Shown here one piece after another: positions 25,364-33,733 of a stretch of 48,117 bases of DNA (the stretch's first letter is position 1; every line of letters starts with the position of its first letter). A program made the position numbers and the translations under genes. Origin of the DNA: Betaproteobacteria bacterium (lineage in GTDB: Bacteria; Pseudomonadota; Gammaproteobacteria; Burkholderiales; Burkholderiaceae_C); NCBI GenBank assembly GCA_013289985.1, contig JABCYW010000034.1, forward strand, positions 1-48,117, in the 5' to 3' direction. Below the pieces are notes generated by a model. The model worked only from the letters and a program-made list of their open reading frames with translations, was not told the origin of the DNA and did no database searches.

Positions 25364-25731
25364 GCCCGGCGCATGACACGCCGGGTGGAGTCTACTTTCC
25401 GTAGGCGGACGACTGCGATGGCCCGGAGACGACCAACACGCGTCGGTCGGCAACTCAGCACGGACCGCTTTCAGGCGCTGCGCTCGGTGCATCTGGAGTC
25501 TGCCGTGGGTCGTTCACCGACATGGCAAGCCCTCGGAATGCAAGCGGTCGCCGACCACAGCCCTGACGGGTTGGCCGAACAGGGCCTGCCGGGCAACCGT
25601 CGAGACCGCCTGGTTCCGCCAACTCGCTGACGGGCGGCACATGCCTGCGCCGGCAGCGCCCTCGACTCCTTGCGTTCATCCCAACGCGAAGGAATTTCGA
25701 TGCCCGAGGTGGGTGACGAATCCGGCGGGGA
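25364..25731. other. Gene-poor stretch
   Basis: This 368-nt gap has no convincing gene. It contains GGACCGCTTT at 25462-25471 (AAAGCGGTCC on the other strand), the type of motif that recurs in the other gene-poor stretches near 37.2 and 38.3 kb. Confidence 0.4.
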
Positions 25732-27210
25732 TCAGGCCTCGCCGGATGCCGTCTTGGTCTTGCGCGCGGGCCGCGCAGCCTTCTTCGCGGCGGGCTTGTC
25801 GGCCGCGGGCGCGGCCTTCTTCGCCGCGGGCGTCTTGCGCGCGCGGGGCGGCTTCGCTGCGACGGCGGGTGCCGGTGCTTCGGCAATGACCGGGGCCGGC
25901 GCGGGTGCCGGTGCCGGTGCTTCGACCACGCGCTCCGCCGCCGGCGCCGCGTTCTTGCGCTCGGCACCACCCCGGCCACCGCGTCCGCCGCGGTTGCCGC
26001 GACGCGGGCCGGCCTCGCGCGGGGCTTCCGGCTCGATCGCCTCGTCGGTGACGTAGGTGTCGGCGTCGGGCACCGGCTCGCCGGGCGGGTTCACGCCGCG
26101 GCCGGCCTGCGTCTCGCGGGCGGCGTCGGCGAAGCGCTCGGCGGCGTCGTCGTCCTCATCGGCGTCGAACAGCGCCGGCTGCGGCGCGTGGACGGCCACG
26201 GGCGCCTCGAAGTCGTGGCGGTCCGGCGCGCCGCGGCGACCGCCGCGGGAACGCGCGCCGCGGCCACGCGGCTCGCGGCCTTCGGACTCGCCGACGCGAT
26301 GCGTCACCGGCAGCACCTCTGGCGCGGGCGGGGCCGACTCGGGGGCGGACGAGCCGCCCGAGCCCGAATCGCTGCCGCTGTTGCGGAACACGTAGGCGTT
26401 GGACTTCTCGTCGCGGCCCATCTTCAGGAAGCCGCGCGCCTGCATCTCCTCGAGCAGGCCGCCGAAGCTGCGGAAGCCGTAGTACGACTCGGAGAAGTCG
26501 GGCTTGCGGCGCTTGATGGCCTCCTTGAGCACCGACGCCCAGATCTTGCCGCCGTCGCCGCGTTCGGAATACAGCGCCTCGAAGGTCTGCAGCGCGAGTT
26601 CGACGGCCTTGTTCTTGCGGTTCTCGGCCTCGTCGCGGCGACGGTCGTCCTCGGGGTTGGCCGAGGGCTGGGCCGGGCGGCGGCTCGCCGGCGCGGGCGG
26701 GCGCGCCTCGCGGCGGCTCGACTGGCGGCCGCTCTCGCGCACCAGGTCGTCGTAGAAGATGAACTCGTCGCAGTTGGCGATGAGCAGGTCGGAGGTGGAC
26801 TCCTTGACGCCCACGCCGATCACCTGCTTGTTGTTCTCGCGCAGCTTCGAGACGAGCGGCGAGAAGTCGGAGTCGCCGCTGATGATGACGAAGGTGTTGA
26901 CGTGCGACTTCGTGTAGCAGAGGTCCAGCGCGTCCACCACCAGCCGGATGTCGGCCGAGTTCTTGCCCGACTGGCGCACGTGCGGGATCTCGATCAGCTC
27001 GAAGCTGGCCTCGTGCATCGGCGCCTTGAAGCCCTTGTAGCGCTCCCAGTCGCAGTACGCCTTCTTCACGACGATGCTGCCCTTGAGCAGCAGGCGCTCC
27101 AGCACGAGCTTGATGTCGAACTTCTCGTGGTGCGTCTCGCGCACGCCGAGCGCGACGTTCTCGAAGTCGCAGAACAGCGCCATGCTGGTGATGTCGGGGG
27201 AGGTGGCCAT
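25732..27210 (-). CDS. NYN nuclease-fold protein with LOTUS domain and basic tail
   Basis: The 492-residue product has an N-terminal NYN (PIN-like) domain (about 8-158) with the acidic set Asp15 (CDFEN), Asp87, Asp93, Asp113 and Asp115 (SGDSDFSPL), expected to bind Mg2+ and cleave RNA. Residues about 198-278 form an OST-HTH/LOTUS domain, an RNA-binding fold often linked to NYN. The last 190 residues are low complexity: Arg/Gly-rich (RGNRGGRGGRGG) then Ala/Pro repeats and a Lys/Ala tail, suited to nucleic-acid binding. Cytoplasmic. It is 52 nt from the CYTH gene on the same strand. Confidence 0.88.
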   Translation of the reverse strand: MATSPDITSMALFCDFENVALGVRETHHEKFDIKLVLERLLLKGSIVVKKAYCDWERYKGFKAPMHEASFELIEIPHVRQSGKNSADIRLVVDALDLCYTKSHVNTFVIISGDSDFSPLVSKLRENNKQVIGVGVKESTSDLLIANCDEFIFYDDLVRESGRQSSRREARPPAPASRRPAQPSANPEDDRRRDEAENRKNKAVELALQTFEALYSERGDGGKIWASVLKEAIKRRKPDFSESYYGFRSFGGLLEEMQARGFLKMGRDEKSNAYVFRNSGSDSGSGGSSAPESAPPAPEVLPVTHRVGESEGREPRGRGARSRGGRRGAPDRHDFEAPVAVHAPQPALFDADEDDDAAERFADAARETQAGRGVNPPGEPVPDADTYVTDEAIEPEAPREAGPRRGNRGGRGGRGGAERKNAAPAAERVVEAPAPAPAPAPVIAEAPAPAVAAKPPRARKTPAAKKAAPAADKPAAKKAARPARKTKTASGEA

Positions 27211-27262
27211 GTCGTGTTTCCGTCCGGGGAATGTTCTTGTGGGTGCGCGAAGCCTCGCATCA

Positions 27263-27739
27263 TCACACGTTCGGGCGATCGCTCCAGGTCGAGCAGGGCG
27301 ATGCCGCGAGGTTGGAATTGAAGTAGCGCGGGTCGTGGGTCACTTCCGCGCCCAGCCAGGGCGGCGGCTCGAACGCCTCGTCTTCCGACCCGAGCTCGAT
27401 CTCGGCGACGACCAGGCCCGCGTTGTCGCCCTCGAACTCGTCGATCTCCCAGGTGGCGCCGGCGTGCACCACGACGCGGCGCCGCTTGCGCACCAGCGGG
27501 CCGTCGCACAGCGCCAGCAGCTCGCGCGCATCGGCCAGGGGGATGGCGTATTCGAACTCGGCCCGGGTCGCGCCGGCGCTGGCGCCCTTGACGGTGAGCC
27601 AGGCCGCGTCCTCGACGATGCGCACGCGCACCGTGCGCAGCTTGTCGCGGTTGAGGTAGCCCTGCACGAAGGCGGTGGCCGGCGCCTGGCGCCACGCGTC
27701 GCCGACGACCAGGAACTTGCGTTCGATCTCGATGCCCAT
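27263..27739 (-). CDS. CYTH domain protein
   Basis: The 158-residue product has the CYTH signature ExExK (Glu4, Glu6, Lys8 in IEIERKFLV) and the expected basic and acidic strands (RVRI, WLTVKG, FEYAIPL, RKRRRVVV, WEIDEFEG, VAEIELGSEDE) forming a triphosphate tunnel. Short single-domain CYTH proteins are usually inorganic triphosphatases or class IV adenylate cyclase-like; the former is more likely here. Divergent from tctB. Confidence 0.88.
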   Translation of the reverse strand: MGIEIERKFLVVGDAWRQAPATAFVQGYLNRDKLRTVRVRIVEDAAWLTVKGASAGATRAEFEYAIPLADARELLALCDGPLVRKRRRVVVHAGATWEIDEFEGDNAGLVVAEIELGSEDEAFEPPPWLGAEVTHDPRYFNSNLAASPCSTWSDRPNV

Positions 27740-27797
27740 GTCGTGCTTTCACAGTGAGACCCGCATTGTCGCGGCCCGGGACGGTAGAGTGGCGGCC

Positions 27798-28274
27798 ATG
27801 AACAAGTGGACGAAGGACCACGTCGGAGGCGCGCTGCTGCTGGCGCTGGGCGTGGCGGTGGCGATCGCCGGCGTCGGCTACGGCCTCGGCAGCCTGCGCC
27901 AGATGGGCTCGGGCTTCTTCCCGACGGCGCTGGGCGTGCTGCTGGCGCTGATCGGCTTGGCGCTGCTGGCCTCCGGCCGCCGCGCGCCGCGCGCCGTGCC
28001 GCCGGAGCCGCCCGCCGAGATGGCGCACCTGGCCGGCCCGCTGGTGCAATGGCGCGCGTGGGGGTGCATCGTGGCCGGGGTGCTGGCCTTCGTCGTGCTG
28101 GGCGAGCACGGCGGCCTGGTGCCGGCGTCGTTCGCAGCCGTCTTCATCTCGGCGATGGGCGATCGCCGGAACACCTGGCGTTCCGCCGCCGCCCTGGCCG
28201 CCGGCCTGACGGTGCTGGGCGTGATCGTCTTCCACTACGGCCTGCATCTCCTGCTGCCGCTGTTCGCCTGGTAG
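27798..28274 (+). CDS. tctB: Tripartite tricarboxylate transporter small membrane subunit
   Basis: The 158-residue product has four hydrophobic segments (about 9-30, 38-56, 84-104, 128-150), typical of TctB, the small inner-membrane subunit of TTT transporters. It ends 5 nt before tctA. The periplasmic partner TctC is not adjacent, so binding protein supply from elsewhere is inferred. Confidence 0.85.
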   Translation: MNKWTKDHVGGALLLALGVAVAIAGVGYGLGSLRQMGSGFFPTALGVLLALIGLALLASGRRAPRAVPPEPPAEMAHLAGPLVQWRAWGCIVAGVLAFVVLGEHGGLVPASFAAVFISAMGDRRNTWRSAAALAAGLTVLGVIVFHYGLHLLLPLFAW

Positions 28275-28279
28275 CGGTC

Positions 28280-29788
28280 ATGCACGACAGCCTGATCCAG
28301 CTGATGTACGGCTTCGGCGTGGCGCTGCAGCCCGACAACCTGATGTGGTCGGTGTTCGGCGTGCTGGTGGGCAACCTCATCGGCGTGCTGCCCGGCATGG
28401 GCCCGCTGTCGACGATCTCGATGCTGCTGCCCGTCGTGTCCATCATCGCGCCGGTGCCTGCGATCCTGATGCTGGCGGGCATCTTCTACGGCTCGCAGTA
28501 CGGCGGCGCGATCGGCGCGATCCTGCTGAACCTGCCCAGCCATCCGCCGCACGCGGTCACCTGCCTGGACGGCTATCCGCTCACCCGGCAGGGCAAGGGC
28601 GGCACGGCGCTGGGCATCACGATGATGGCCTCGTTCTTCGCCGCCTCGGTGGGCATCGTGGTGATGATCTTCCTGTCGCCGATGCTGGTGCAGGCGGCCA
28701 ACAGCTTCGGCCCGGCCGACATCTGCGCCATCATGCTGCTGGGCCTGCTGGCCGGCGCCACCATGTCGCGCGGCTCGCCGCTGAAGGGCGTGGCCATGAC
28801 CGTGCTGGGCCTGTTGTGCGGCAGCATCGGCACCGACCCGCTGAGCGGCACCGCGCGCTACACGCTGGGCATCTCGGAGCTGCGCGACGGCGTGGAGCTG
28901 GGTGGCCTCACCATGGGCCTGTTCGGCATCGCCGACTTCCTGGTGAGCGTCAACCGCACCACCGTCAGCCCGTCCGACGCCCACGTGCGCATGCGCGACA
29001 TGCGCCCGAGCCGCGCCGAGATGCGCCAGGCCTTCTGGCCCATGCTGCGCGGCACCGGCGTGGGCACGCTGTTCGGCGCGCTGCCCGGCACCGGCCCCAC
29101 CATCACCACCTTCATCGCCTACGCGCTCGAACGCAAGTGGTCGAAGACGCCCGAACGCTTCGGCAAGGGCGCGCTCGAAGGCGTGGCGGCGCCCGAGGCC
29201 GCGTCGCATTCCAAGACCCAGGTCGACTTCATCCCGACGATGTCGCTGGGCATTCCCGGCGACCCCGTGATGGCGCTGATCCTGGGCGCGCTGATCATGA
29301 AGGGCATCCAGCCCGGCCCGCAGCTGATCTCCGAGCACCCCGACATCTTCTGGGGCCTCGTCGCCAGCTTCTGGATCGGCAACGTGCTGCTGGTGATCCT
29401 AAACGTGCCGCTGATCGGCGTGTGGGTGCGCCTGCTGCGCGTGCCGTACCGCCAGCTGTATCCGTCGGCGCTGTTCTTCATCGCGGTGGGCGTGTTCAGC
29501 ACGCGCAACAACCTGTTCGACGTGGCCATCGTCGCCGCGTTCGGCGTGATCGGCGCGGTGCTGCTGGCGCTGGAGTTCCCGCTGTCGCCCATCGTGCTGG
29601 GCTTCGTGCTGGGGCCGATGCTGGAGGAGAAGTTCCGCCAGGCCACGCTGCTCTCGCGCGGCGACCTGTCGGTGTTCCTCACGCGCCCGGTGGCCGCGGG
29701 CTTCGTCGCGGCCAGCGGCCTGCTGGTGCTGGTGCAGGTGGTCGCCTGGCTGCGCGGCCGGCGGCTGGTGGCCGCTCCCGTCCAGTGA
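28280..29788 (+). CDS. tctA: Tripartite tricarboxylate transporter large membrane subunit
   Basis: The 502-residue product carries the two TctA glycine-rich signatures, GVLPGMGPLSTISMLLP (about 36-52) and GALPGTGPTITTF (about 259-271), and about eleven helices. It is the ion-coupled permease for a tricarboxylate or related carboxylate together with TctB; the substrate depends on an unlinked TctC. Length is normal for the family. Confidence 0.93.
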   Translation: MHDSLIQLMYGFGVALQPDNLMWSVFGVLVGNLIGVLPGMGPLSTISMLLPVVSIIAPVPAILMLAGIFYGSQYGGAIGAILLNLPSHPPHAVTCLDGYPLTRQGKGGTALGITMMASFFAASVGIVVMIFLSPMLVQAANSFGPADICAIMLLGLLAGATMSRGSPLKGVAMTVLGLLCGSIGTDPLSGTARYTLGISELRDGVELGGLTMGLFGIADFLVSVNRTTVSPSDAHVRMRDMRPSRAEMRQAFWPMLRGTGVGTLFGALPGTGPTITTFIAYALERKWSKTPERFGKGALEGVAAPEAASHSKTQVDFIPTMSLGIPGDPVMALILGALIMKGIQPGPQLISEHPDIFWGLVASFWIGNVLLVILNVPLIGVWVRLLRVPYRQLYPSALFFIAVGVFSTRNNLFDVAIVAAFGVIGAVLLALEFPLSPIVLGFVLGPMLEEKFRQATLLSRGDLSVFLTRPVAAGFVAASGLLVLVQVVAWLRGRRLVAAPVQ

Positions 29789-29875
29789 TGCGCGGGTTCT
29801 CAGGGTCTGTGCGGTGTGGCGTTGCGCAACGGTTGTGCACAATCGATGGAAACGATCCCAAGCACGGAGACTTCC

Positions 29876-30355
29876 ATGAGTTCGCTGCGCGTCTGGTTCC
29901 TGCTCGCCTGCGCCCTGTCTTCCGCGGCCGCGGGTGCCGCGACCGTGAAGCCCTCCGGCGCCTTCGGCACGCGCGCTCAGCTGCGCGAGTGCCTGGCCCT
30001 CGATGACGCGCTCAAGCTGCGCTCCAGCGGCCTCGAGTCCACCACCGTCGCGATCAACGGGAAGATGGCGGCCAACGAGGCCGAGGCGGCGCGCCTGGCG
30101 GACATGAAGAAGACCCTGGACCGCAGCGACAAGGCCGCGATCGCGGCGTTCAACCAGGCGGCGCTGGCGCACAACCAGCATGTCCAGCAGGCCGACGAGG
30201 ACGCGTCCGGCGCGGAGGTCACCCGTGCCCGGCTCGCCGACGACAAGGCGGAGATGGACCAGAGGTGCGGCGCGTTCACTTATCGCCCGGCCGACATCGA
30301 CGCCGTGGACAAGGAACGCAGGAAAGCGGCCGCCGCCGCGGCCTCGGCGCCTTGA
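29876..30355 (+). CDS. Exported helical hypothetical protein, paralogue 1
   Basis: The 159-residue product has a signal peptide (about 1-22, AGA-AT) and a mostly helical, coiled-coil-like body with two Cys (near 40 and 133). GGAGA precedes the ATG at good spacing. It is clearly related to the next gene: both share TVK at the mature N-terminus, an RAQLRECL/RDQLRDCL segment, a central AFNxxxxxHNxHVxQ segment and a C-terminal RCxxxxYRxxDxDAVxxERKKAAAA segment. Confidence 0.75.
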   Translation: MSSLRVWFLLACALSSAAAGAATVKPSGAFGTRAQLRECLALDDALKLRSSGLESTTVAINGKMAANEAEAARLADMKKTLDRSDKAAIAAFNQAALAHNQHVQQADEDASGAEVTRARLADDKAEMDQRCGAFTYRPADIDAVDKERRKAAAAAASAP

Positions 30356-30375
30356 GCCGGCTCCCCGCCGCCGCC

Positions 30376-30885
30376 ATGCCGTTCCTGCGCCATTCGCTGT
30401 TCGTCCTCGTCTCGCTCGCGGCCGGCGCGACGGCCGGCGCCACCACCGTCAAGACCGGCAAGCCGGCGGCCTCGCAACCCGCCGCGCGCGCCTGGGCCAC
30501 GCGCGACCAGCTGCGCGACTGCCTGGACACCGAGGCCGCCCTCAAGGAGCGTTTCAAGGGGGTCGAGGCGGCCGCCGACGCGCACGAGCAGCTGTTCAGC
30601 CAGGTCGAGGCGGAAAACACCAAGCTGACGGAGCTGCAGGGCCAGCTCGACCACGACAGCGACATCGCCGTCCGGGCGTTCAACGCGCTGGTCAAGGAAC
30701 ACAACCTGCACGTGAAGCAGCTGAACCAGGACGCGGCCGATGCGCGCCCGGCCGCCGACGCGTACAACGCCGACATGTCGGCCTACAACCACCGCTGCGC
30801 GTCGCTGGTCTACCGCGTCGAGGACATGGACGCCGTGATGCGCGAGCGCAAGAAGGCGGCCGCGGCGTCGGCGGCCTCGCGCTAG
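30376..30885 (+). CDS. Exported helical hypothetical protein, paralogue 2
   Basis: The 169-residue product has a signal peptide (about 1-23) and the same architecture and conserved positions as paralogue 1. It lies 20 nt downstream without its own Shine-Dalgarno site, so translational coupling is likely. A tandem duplication followed by divergence explains the pair. Its TAG stop overlaps the stop of the convergent MOSC gene in a shared CTAG. Function unknown. Confidence 0.75.
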   Translation: MPFLRHSLFVLVSLAAGATAGATTVKTGKPAASQPAARAWATRDQLRDCLDTEAALKERFKGVEAAADAHEQLFSQVEAENTKLTELQGQLDHDSDIAVRAFNALVKEHNLHVKQLNQDAADARPAADAYNADMSAYNHRCASLVYRVEDMDAVMRERKKAAAASAASR

Positions 30886-31730
30886 AAGCTAAGGGCCATG
30901 CGCGCGCTGTCGCCCACCCGCAGGCGTGCGCCCGCCGGGCCGCGCGCGTAGACGCCGAACACGGTCGCGCCATCCGCGCGACGCTGGCGCGACATCCGGG
31001 CCAGCGTGTCGCCCACCGTCGCGTCGACCAGGCCCGACTCCGGGTCGACGTTGGGCACCGGGCAGCGCACGCAGGGCGCGGTGACCTCCAGGCGCGTCGT
31101 CCCGTCCGCCCGCAGCCACTCGAGCGCGGCCACGCTCTCCTCGATGAACTCGACGCCGTCCTCGCCGGCCGGCCCCGACAGCACGATGTTGGGCCGGTAG
31201 CGCCGCGGGTCGGCGCCGGGGCGGCCGGCCGCTGCCAGCCGGGCGTCCACCGCGTCCACCGAGGGCGCGAACACCAGGTGCAGCGCGTTGCTGCCCTCGC
31301 GCGCGACGGCCGCGTCGCCCAGGCGCACCAGCCGCACCGGCGCGCCCGCCACCTGCGCCAGCCAGTCGGCCACGGCGTCGCCGGCGTCGGCGGCGGCGAA
31401 GACCTCGTGGCGCGCCTTCAGGTCGCTCCACATCTTCACCTCGCACGCGACGAGCTCCGGCGGGGTCGCCACCTCGGGCGCGCCCGGTGTGCCCAGGTGC
31501 AGGCGGGCGCCCGCCACGCGCGGGTGCACCAGCGCGAGCCGCGGGAACTCGCCCTGCCACGTGACCTCTCCGCGCGCGTTGACGATGGCCCAGCCGCGGT
31601 CGCCGAGGGCGCCGCCGCGCGCGTCCAGCACCAGCTCCTGCACGGGCACGGGCGCGCAGGCCTTGACGGGGTAGAGGTACAGCGCGGTCGCGGCGCAGGT
31701 GAGGCTGAAGTCGGCGATGGAGTCGGTCAT
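30882..31730 (-). CDS. MOSC domain protein (YcbX/mARC-like)
   Basis: The 282-residue product has an N-terminal beta-barrel MOSC_N domain (LYLYPVKACAPVPV, about 17-31) and a C-terminal MOSC domain with the APCVRCPVPNVDPESG segment, whose first Cys coordinates molybdenum cofactor in this family. Members reduce N-hydroxylated bases or related compounds, with an electron partner. The [2Fe-2S] domain found in E. coli YcbX is absent, so a separate ferredoxin-like partner is expected. Start 31730 gives the usual N-terminus. Confidence 0.88.
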   Translation of the reverse strand: MTDSIADFSLTCAATALYLYPVKACAPVPVQELVLDARGGALGDRGWAIVNARGEVTWQGEFPRLALVHPRVAGARLHLGTPGAPEVATPPELVACEVKMWSDLKARHEVFAAADAGDAVADWLAQVAGAPVRLVRLGDAAVAREGSNALHLVFAPSVDAVDARLAAAGRPGADPRRYRPNIVLSGPAGEDGVEFIEESVAALEWLRADGTTRLEVTAPCVRCPVPNVDPESGLVDATVGDTLARMSRQRRADGATVFGVYARGPAGARLRVGDSARMALSF

Positions 31731-31828
31731 GGCGAAGGGGCGGCGCGGGTCTCGCGGGGCGCCCACGCGCGACTATGCCCCAGGCGTGCTCAGGTACAGT
31801 CGAATTTCACACCTGATTCGGCGCCCCC

Positions 31829-33124
31829 ATGACTGTTCGCGTTCTCACCGGCATCACCACCACCGGCACCCCGCACCTCGGCAACTACGTCGGCGCCATC
31901 CGGCCCGCGATCGCGGCCAGCCGGCGCTCGGACGTGGAGAGCTTCCTGTTCCTGGCCGACTACCACGCGCTGGTCAAGTGCGACGACCCCGATCGCGTGG
32001 AGGAGTCGCGCCTGGCGCTGGCCGCCACCTGGCTGGCCGCGGGCCTCGATCCCGAGCGCGTCACGTTCTACCGCCAGAGCGACATCCCCGAGATCCCGGA
32101 ACTGAACTGGCTGCTCACCTGCGTCACGCCCAAGGGCATGATGAACCGCGCCCACGCCTACAAGGCCGCCACCGACGCCAACGCCGGCGGCGAGCCCGAC
32201 GACGGCATCAACATGGGCCTGTTCTGCTATCCCGTGCTGATGTCGGCCGACATCCTCATGTTCAACGCGCACCAGGTGCCGGTGGGCAAGGACCAGGTGC
32301 AGCACATCGAGATGGCGCGCGACATCGCCCAACGCTTCAACCATCTCTTCGGCCAGGGCCACGCCCTGTTCACGCTGCCCGAGGCCGTCACCGACGCCGA
32401 GATGCAGCTGCTGCCGGGCCTGGACGGCCGCAAGATGTCCAAGAGCTATGACAACACGATCCCGCTGTTCGAAGGCGGCGCCAAGGGCCTGGCCGCGGCC
32501 ATCGCGCGCGTGGTCACCGACTCGCGGCCGCCCGGCGAGCCCAAGGATCCGGAGGGTGCGCACCTGGTGACGCTGTTCGACGCGTTCGCCACGGCCGGGG
32601 AGCGCGCGGCGTTCCGCGCCGAGCTGCGCGCCGGACTCGCCTGGGGCGAGGCCAAGAAGCGCCTGCACGACGTGATCGAGCGCGAGATCGCGCCGATGCG
32701 CGCGAAGTACGAGACGTTCATGGCGCGCCCCGAGCTGATCGAGGAGCAGTTGCTGATCGGCGCGAAGAAGGCGCGTGCCATCGCCGCGCCGTTCCTGCAG
32801 GCGCTGCGCGAGGCCGTGGGCCTGCGCCGCTTCCGCGCGCTGGCCGCCGCGCCCGCCGCAGGCCCGAAGGCCGCCGCGGCCGCGCCGCTGGCCGCCTTCA
32901 AGCAGTACCGCGAGGCCGACGGCCAGTTCTACTTCAAGCTGGTGGGCGCGGGCGACGCGCTGCTGCTGCAGAGCGCCGCGTTCGCGCAGGGCCGCGACGC
33001 GGGCGTGTGGGTGGCGAAGCTGAAGAAGGAGGGCGCCGCCGCGCTCGCCGGCGCGCCGGTGACGCTGGCCGCCGACGAGGCCGCGGTGCGCGCCGCGCTC
33101 GACCGGTTCCTCGAGGTGGAATGA
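31829..33124 (+). CDS. trpS: Tryptophan--tRNA ligase
   Basis: The 431-residue product has the class I signatures TGTPHLGN (12-19, HIGH-equivalent) and KMSKS (202-206). It charges tRNA-Trp. The core ends near residue 350, and about 80 extra residues follow. In them GQFYFKLVGAGDALLLQS and VWVAKLKKEG resemble a single YegP/DUF1508-type module, joined by an Ala/Lys linker. Such tails are not in E. coli TrpS (334 residues). It is divergent from the MOSC gene with a 98-nt promoter gap. Confidence 0.95.
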   Translation: MTVRVLTGITTTGTPHLGNYVGAIRPAIAASRRSDVESFLFLADYHALVKCDDPDRVEESRLALAATWLAAGLDPERVTFYRQSDIPEIPELNWLLTCVTPKGMMNRAHAYKAATDANAGGEPDDGINMGLFCYPVLMSADILMFNAHQVPVGKDQVQHIEMARDIAQRFNHLFGQGHALFTLPEAVTDAEMQLLPGLDGRKMSKSYDNTIPLFEGGAKGLAAAIARVVTDSRPPGEPKDPEGAHLVTLFDAFATAGERAAFRAELRAGLAWGEAKKRLHDVIEREIAPMRAKYETFMARPELIEEQLLIGAKKARAIAAPFLQALREAVGLRRFRALAAAPAAGPKAAAAAPLAAFKQYREADGQFYFKLVGAGDALLLQSAAFAQGRDAGVWVAKLKKEGAAALAGAPVTLAADEAAVRAALDRFLEVE

Positions 33125-33273
33125 ACGGCCCCGGCCGCGCGTAAAGATTCGTGAGCCTGCCCGCACGGCGCGGCCGAACAGGTGCAACATCACGGGTGTG
33201 GGCAACCGCCCTGGAACGGCGTTTGCCGGTTTTGCATGACATCCGGTGCCACGAGCACCAGCGAGGTTCCATC

Positions 33274-33684
33274 ATGATCAGCCTTCACGCACCCATGCAC
33301 GTCACGCGCCTCGTGTTCGGCGCCCTGGCCGTGGTCGTCCTGCTGGCGGCCGCCTCGGCCGTCGCGGCTTCCGAGCCCGTCACCAGCGACCAGTTCGCCC
33401 CGGGCTGGCAGGCCCACGCGAAGCCGCTGTTCAATCTCGGCCCCGCGATGCGCGTGCCGGGCCGCAACAAGTACATGATGCCGGGCATCCTGGCCAGCGG
33501 CGACTACGTGCTGGTGAAGCGCACGGGCGACAAGGCGGAGCTGATCAACACCGCCGTCGTCACCGTGCATGGCGGCAACGAGAAGCAGTACATCTTCCTG
33601 GACGCGGGCACCGGCCAGGTGGAGGCGCTGCCCGTGGCGGACGTTCCCACGCTGAAGACCGTGGGCCTGAGCCACTCGCGCTGA
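33274..33684 (+). CDS. Exported hypothetical protein
   Basis: The 136-residue product has a signal peptide (about 1-32, AVAA-SE) and a beta-rich mature part (VLVKRTGDKAEL, QYIFLDAGTGQVEAL). A GAGG site precedes the ATG. An upstream in-frame extension to 33151 is unlikely. A GC hairpin terminator follows. No family recognised; periplasmic location expected. Confidence 0.7.
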   Translation: MISLHAPMHVTRLVFGALAVVVLLAAASAVAASEPVTSDQFAPGWQAHAKPLFNLGPAMRVPGRNKYMMPGILASGDYVLVKRTGDKAELINTAVVTVHGGNEKQYIFLDAGTGQVEALPVADVPTLKTVGLSHSR

Positions 33685-33693
33685 GCCCCGCGC

Positions 33694-33711
33694 GGCCGGC
33701 GGTGGCCGGCC
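33694..33711 (+). terminator. Intrinsic terminator
   Basis: GGCCGGC and GCCGGCC form a 7-bp GC stem with a GGTG loop, followed by CGGTTTT. It lies 10 nt after the exported-protein stop and before the esterase gene. Confidence 0.6.
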
Positions 33712-33733
33712 CGGTTTTGGGTATGCTGGCGCC

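Noticed and set aside
25720-25747. Hairpin ATCCGGCG/CGCCGGAT over the NYN gene stop as terminator
   Set aside because: The 12-nt loop contains the stop codon and no T-run follows in the direction of transcription.
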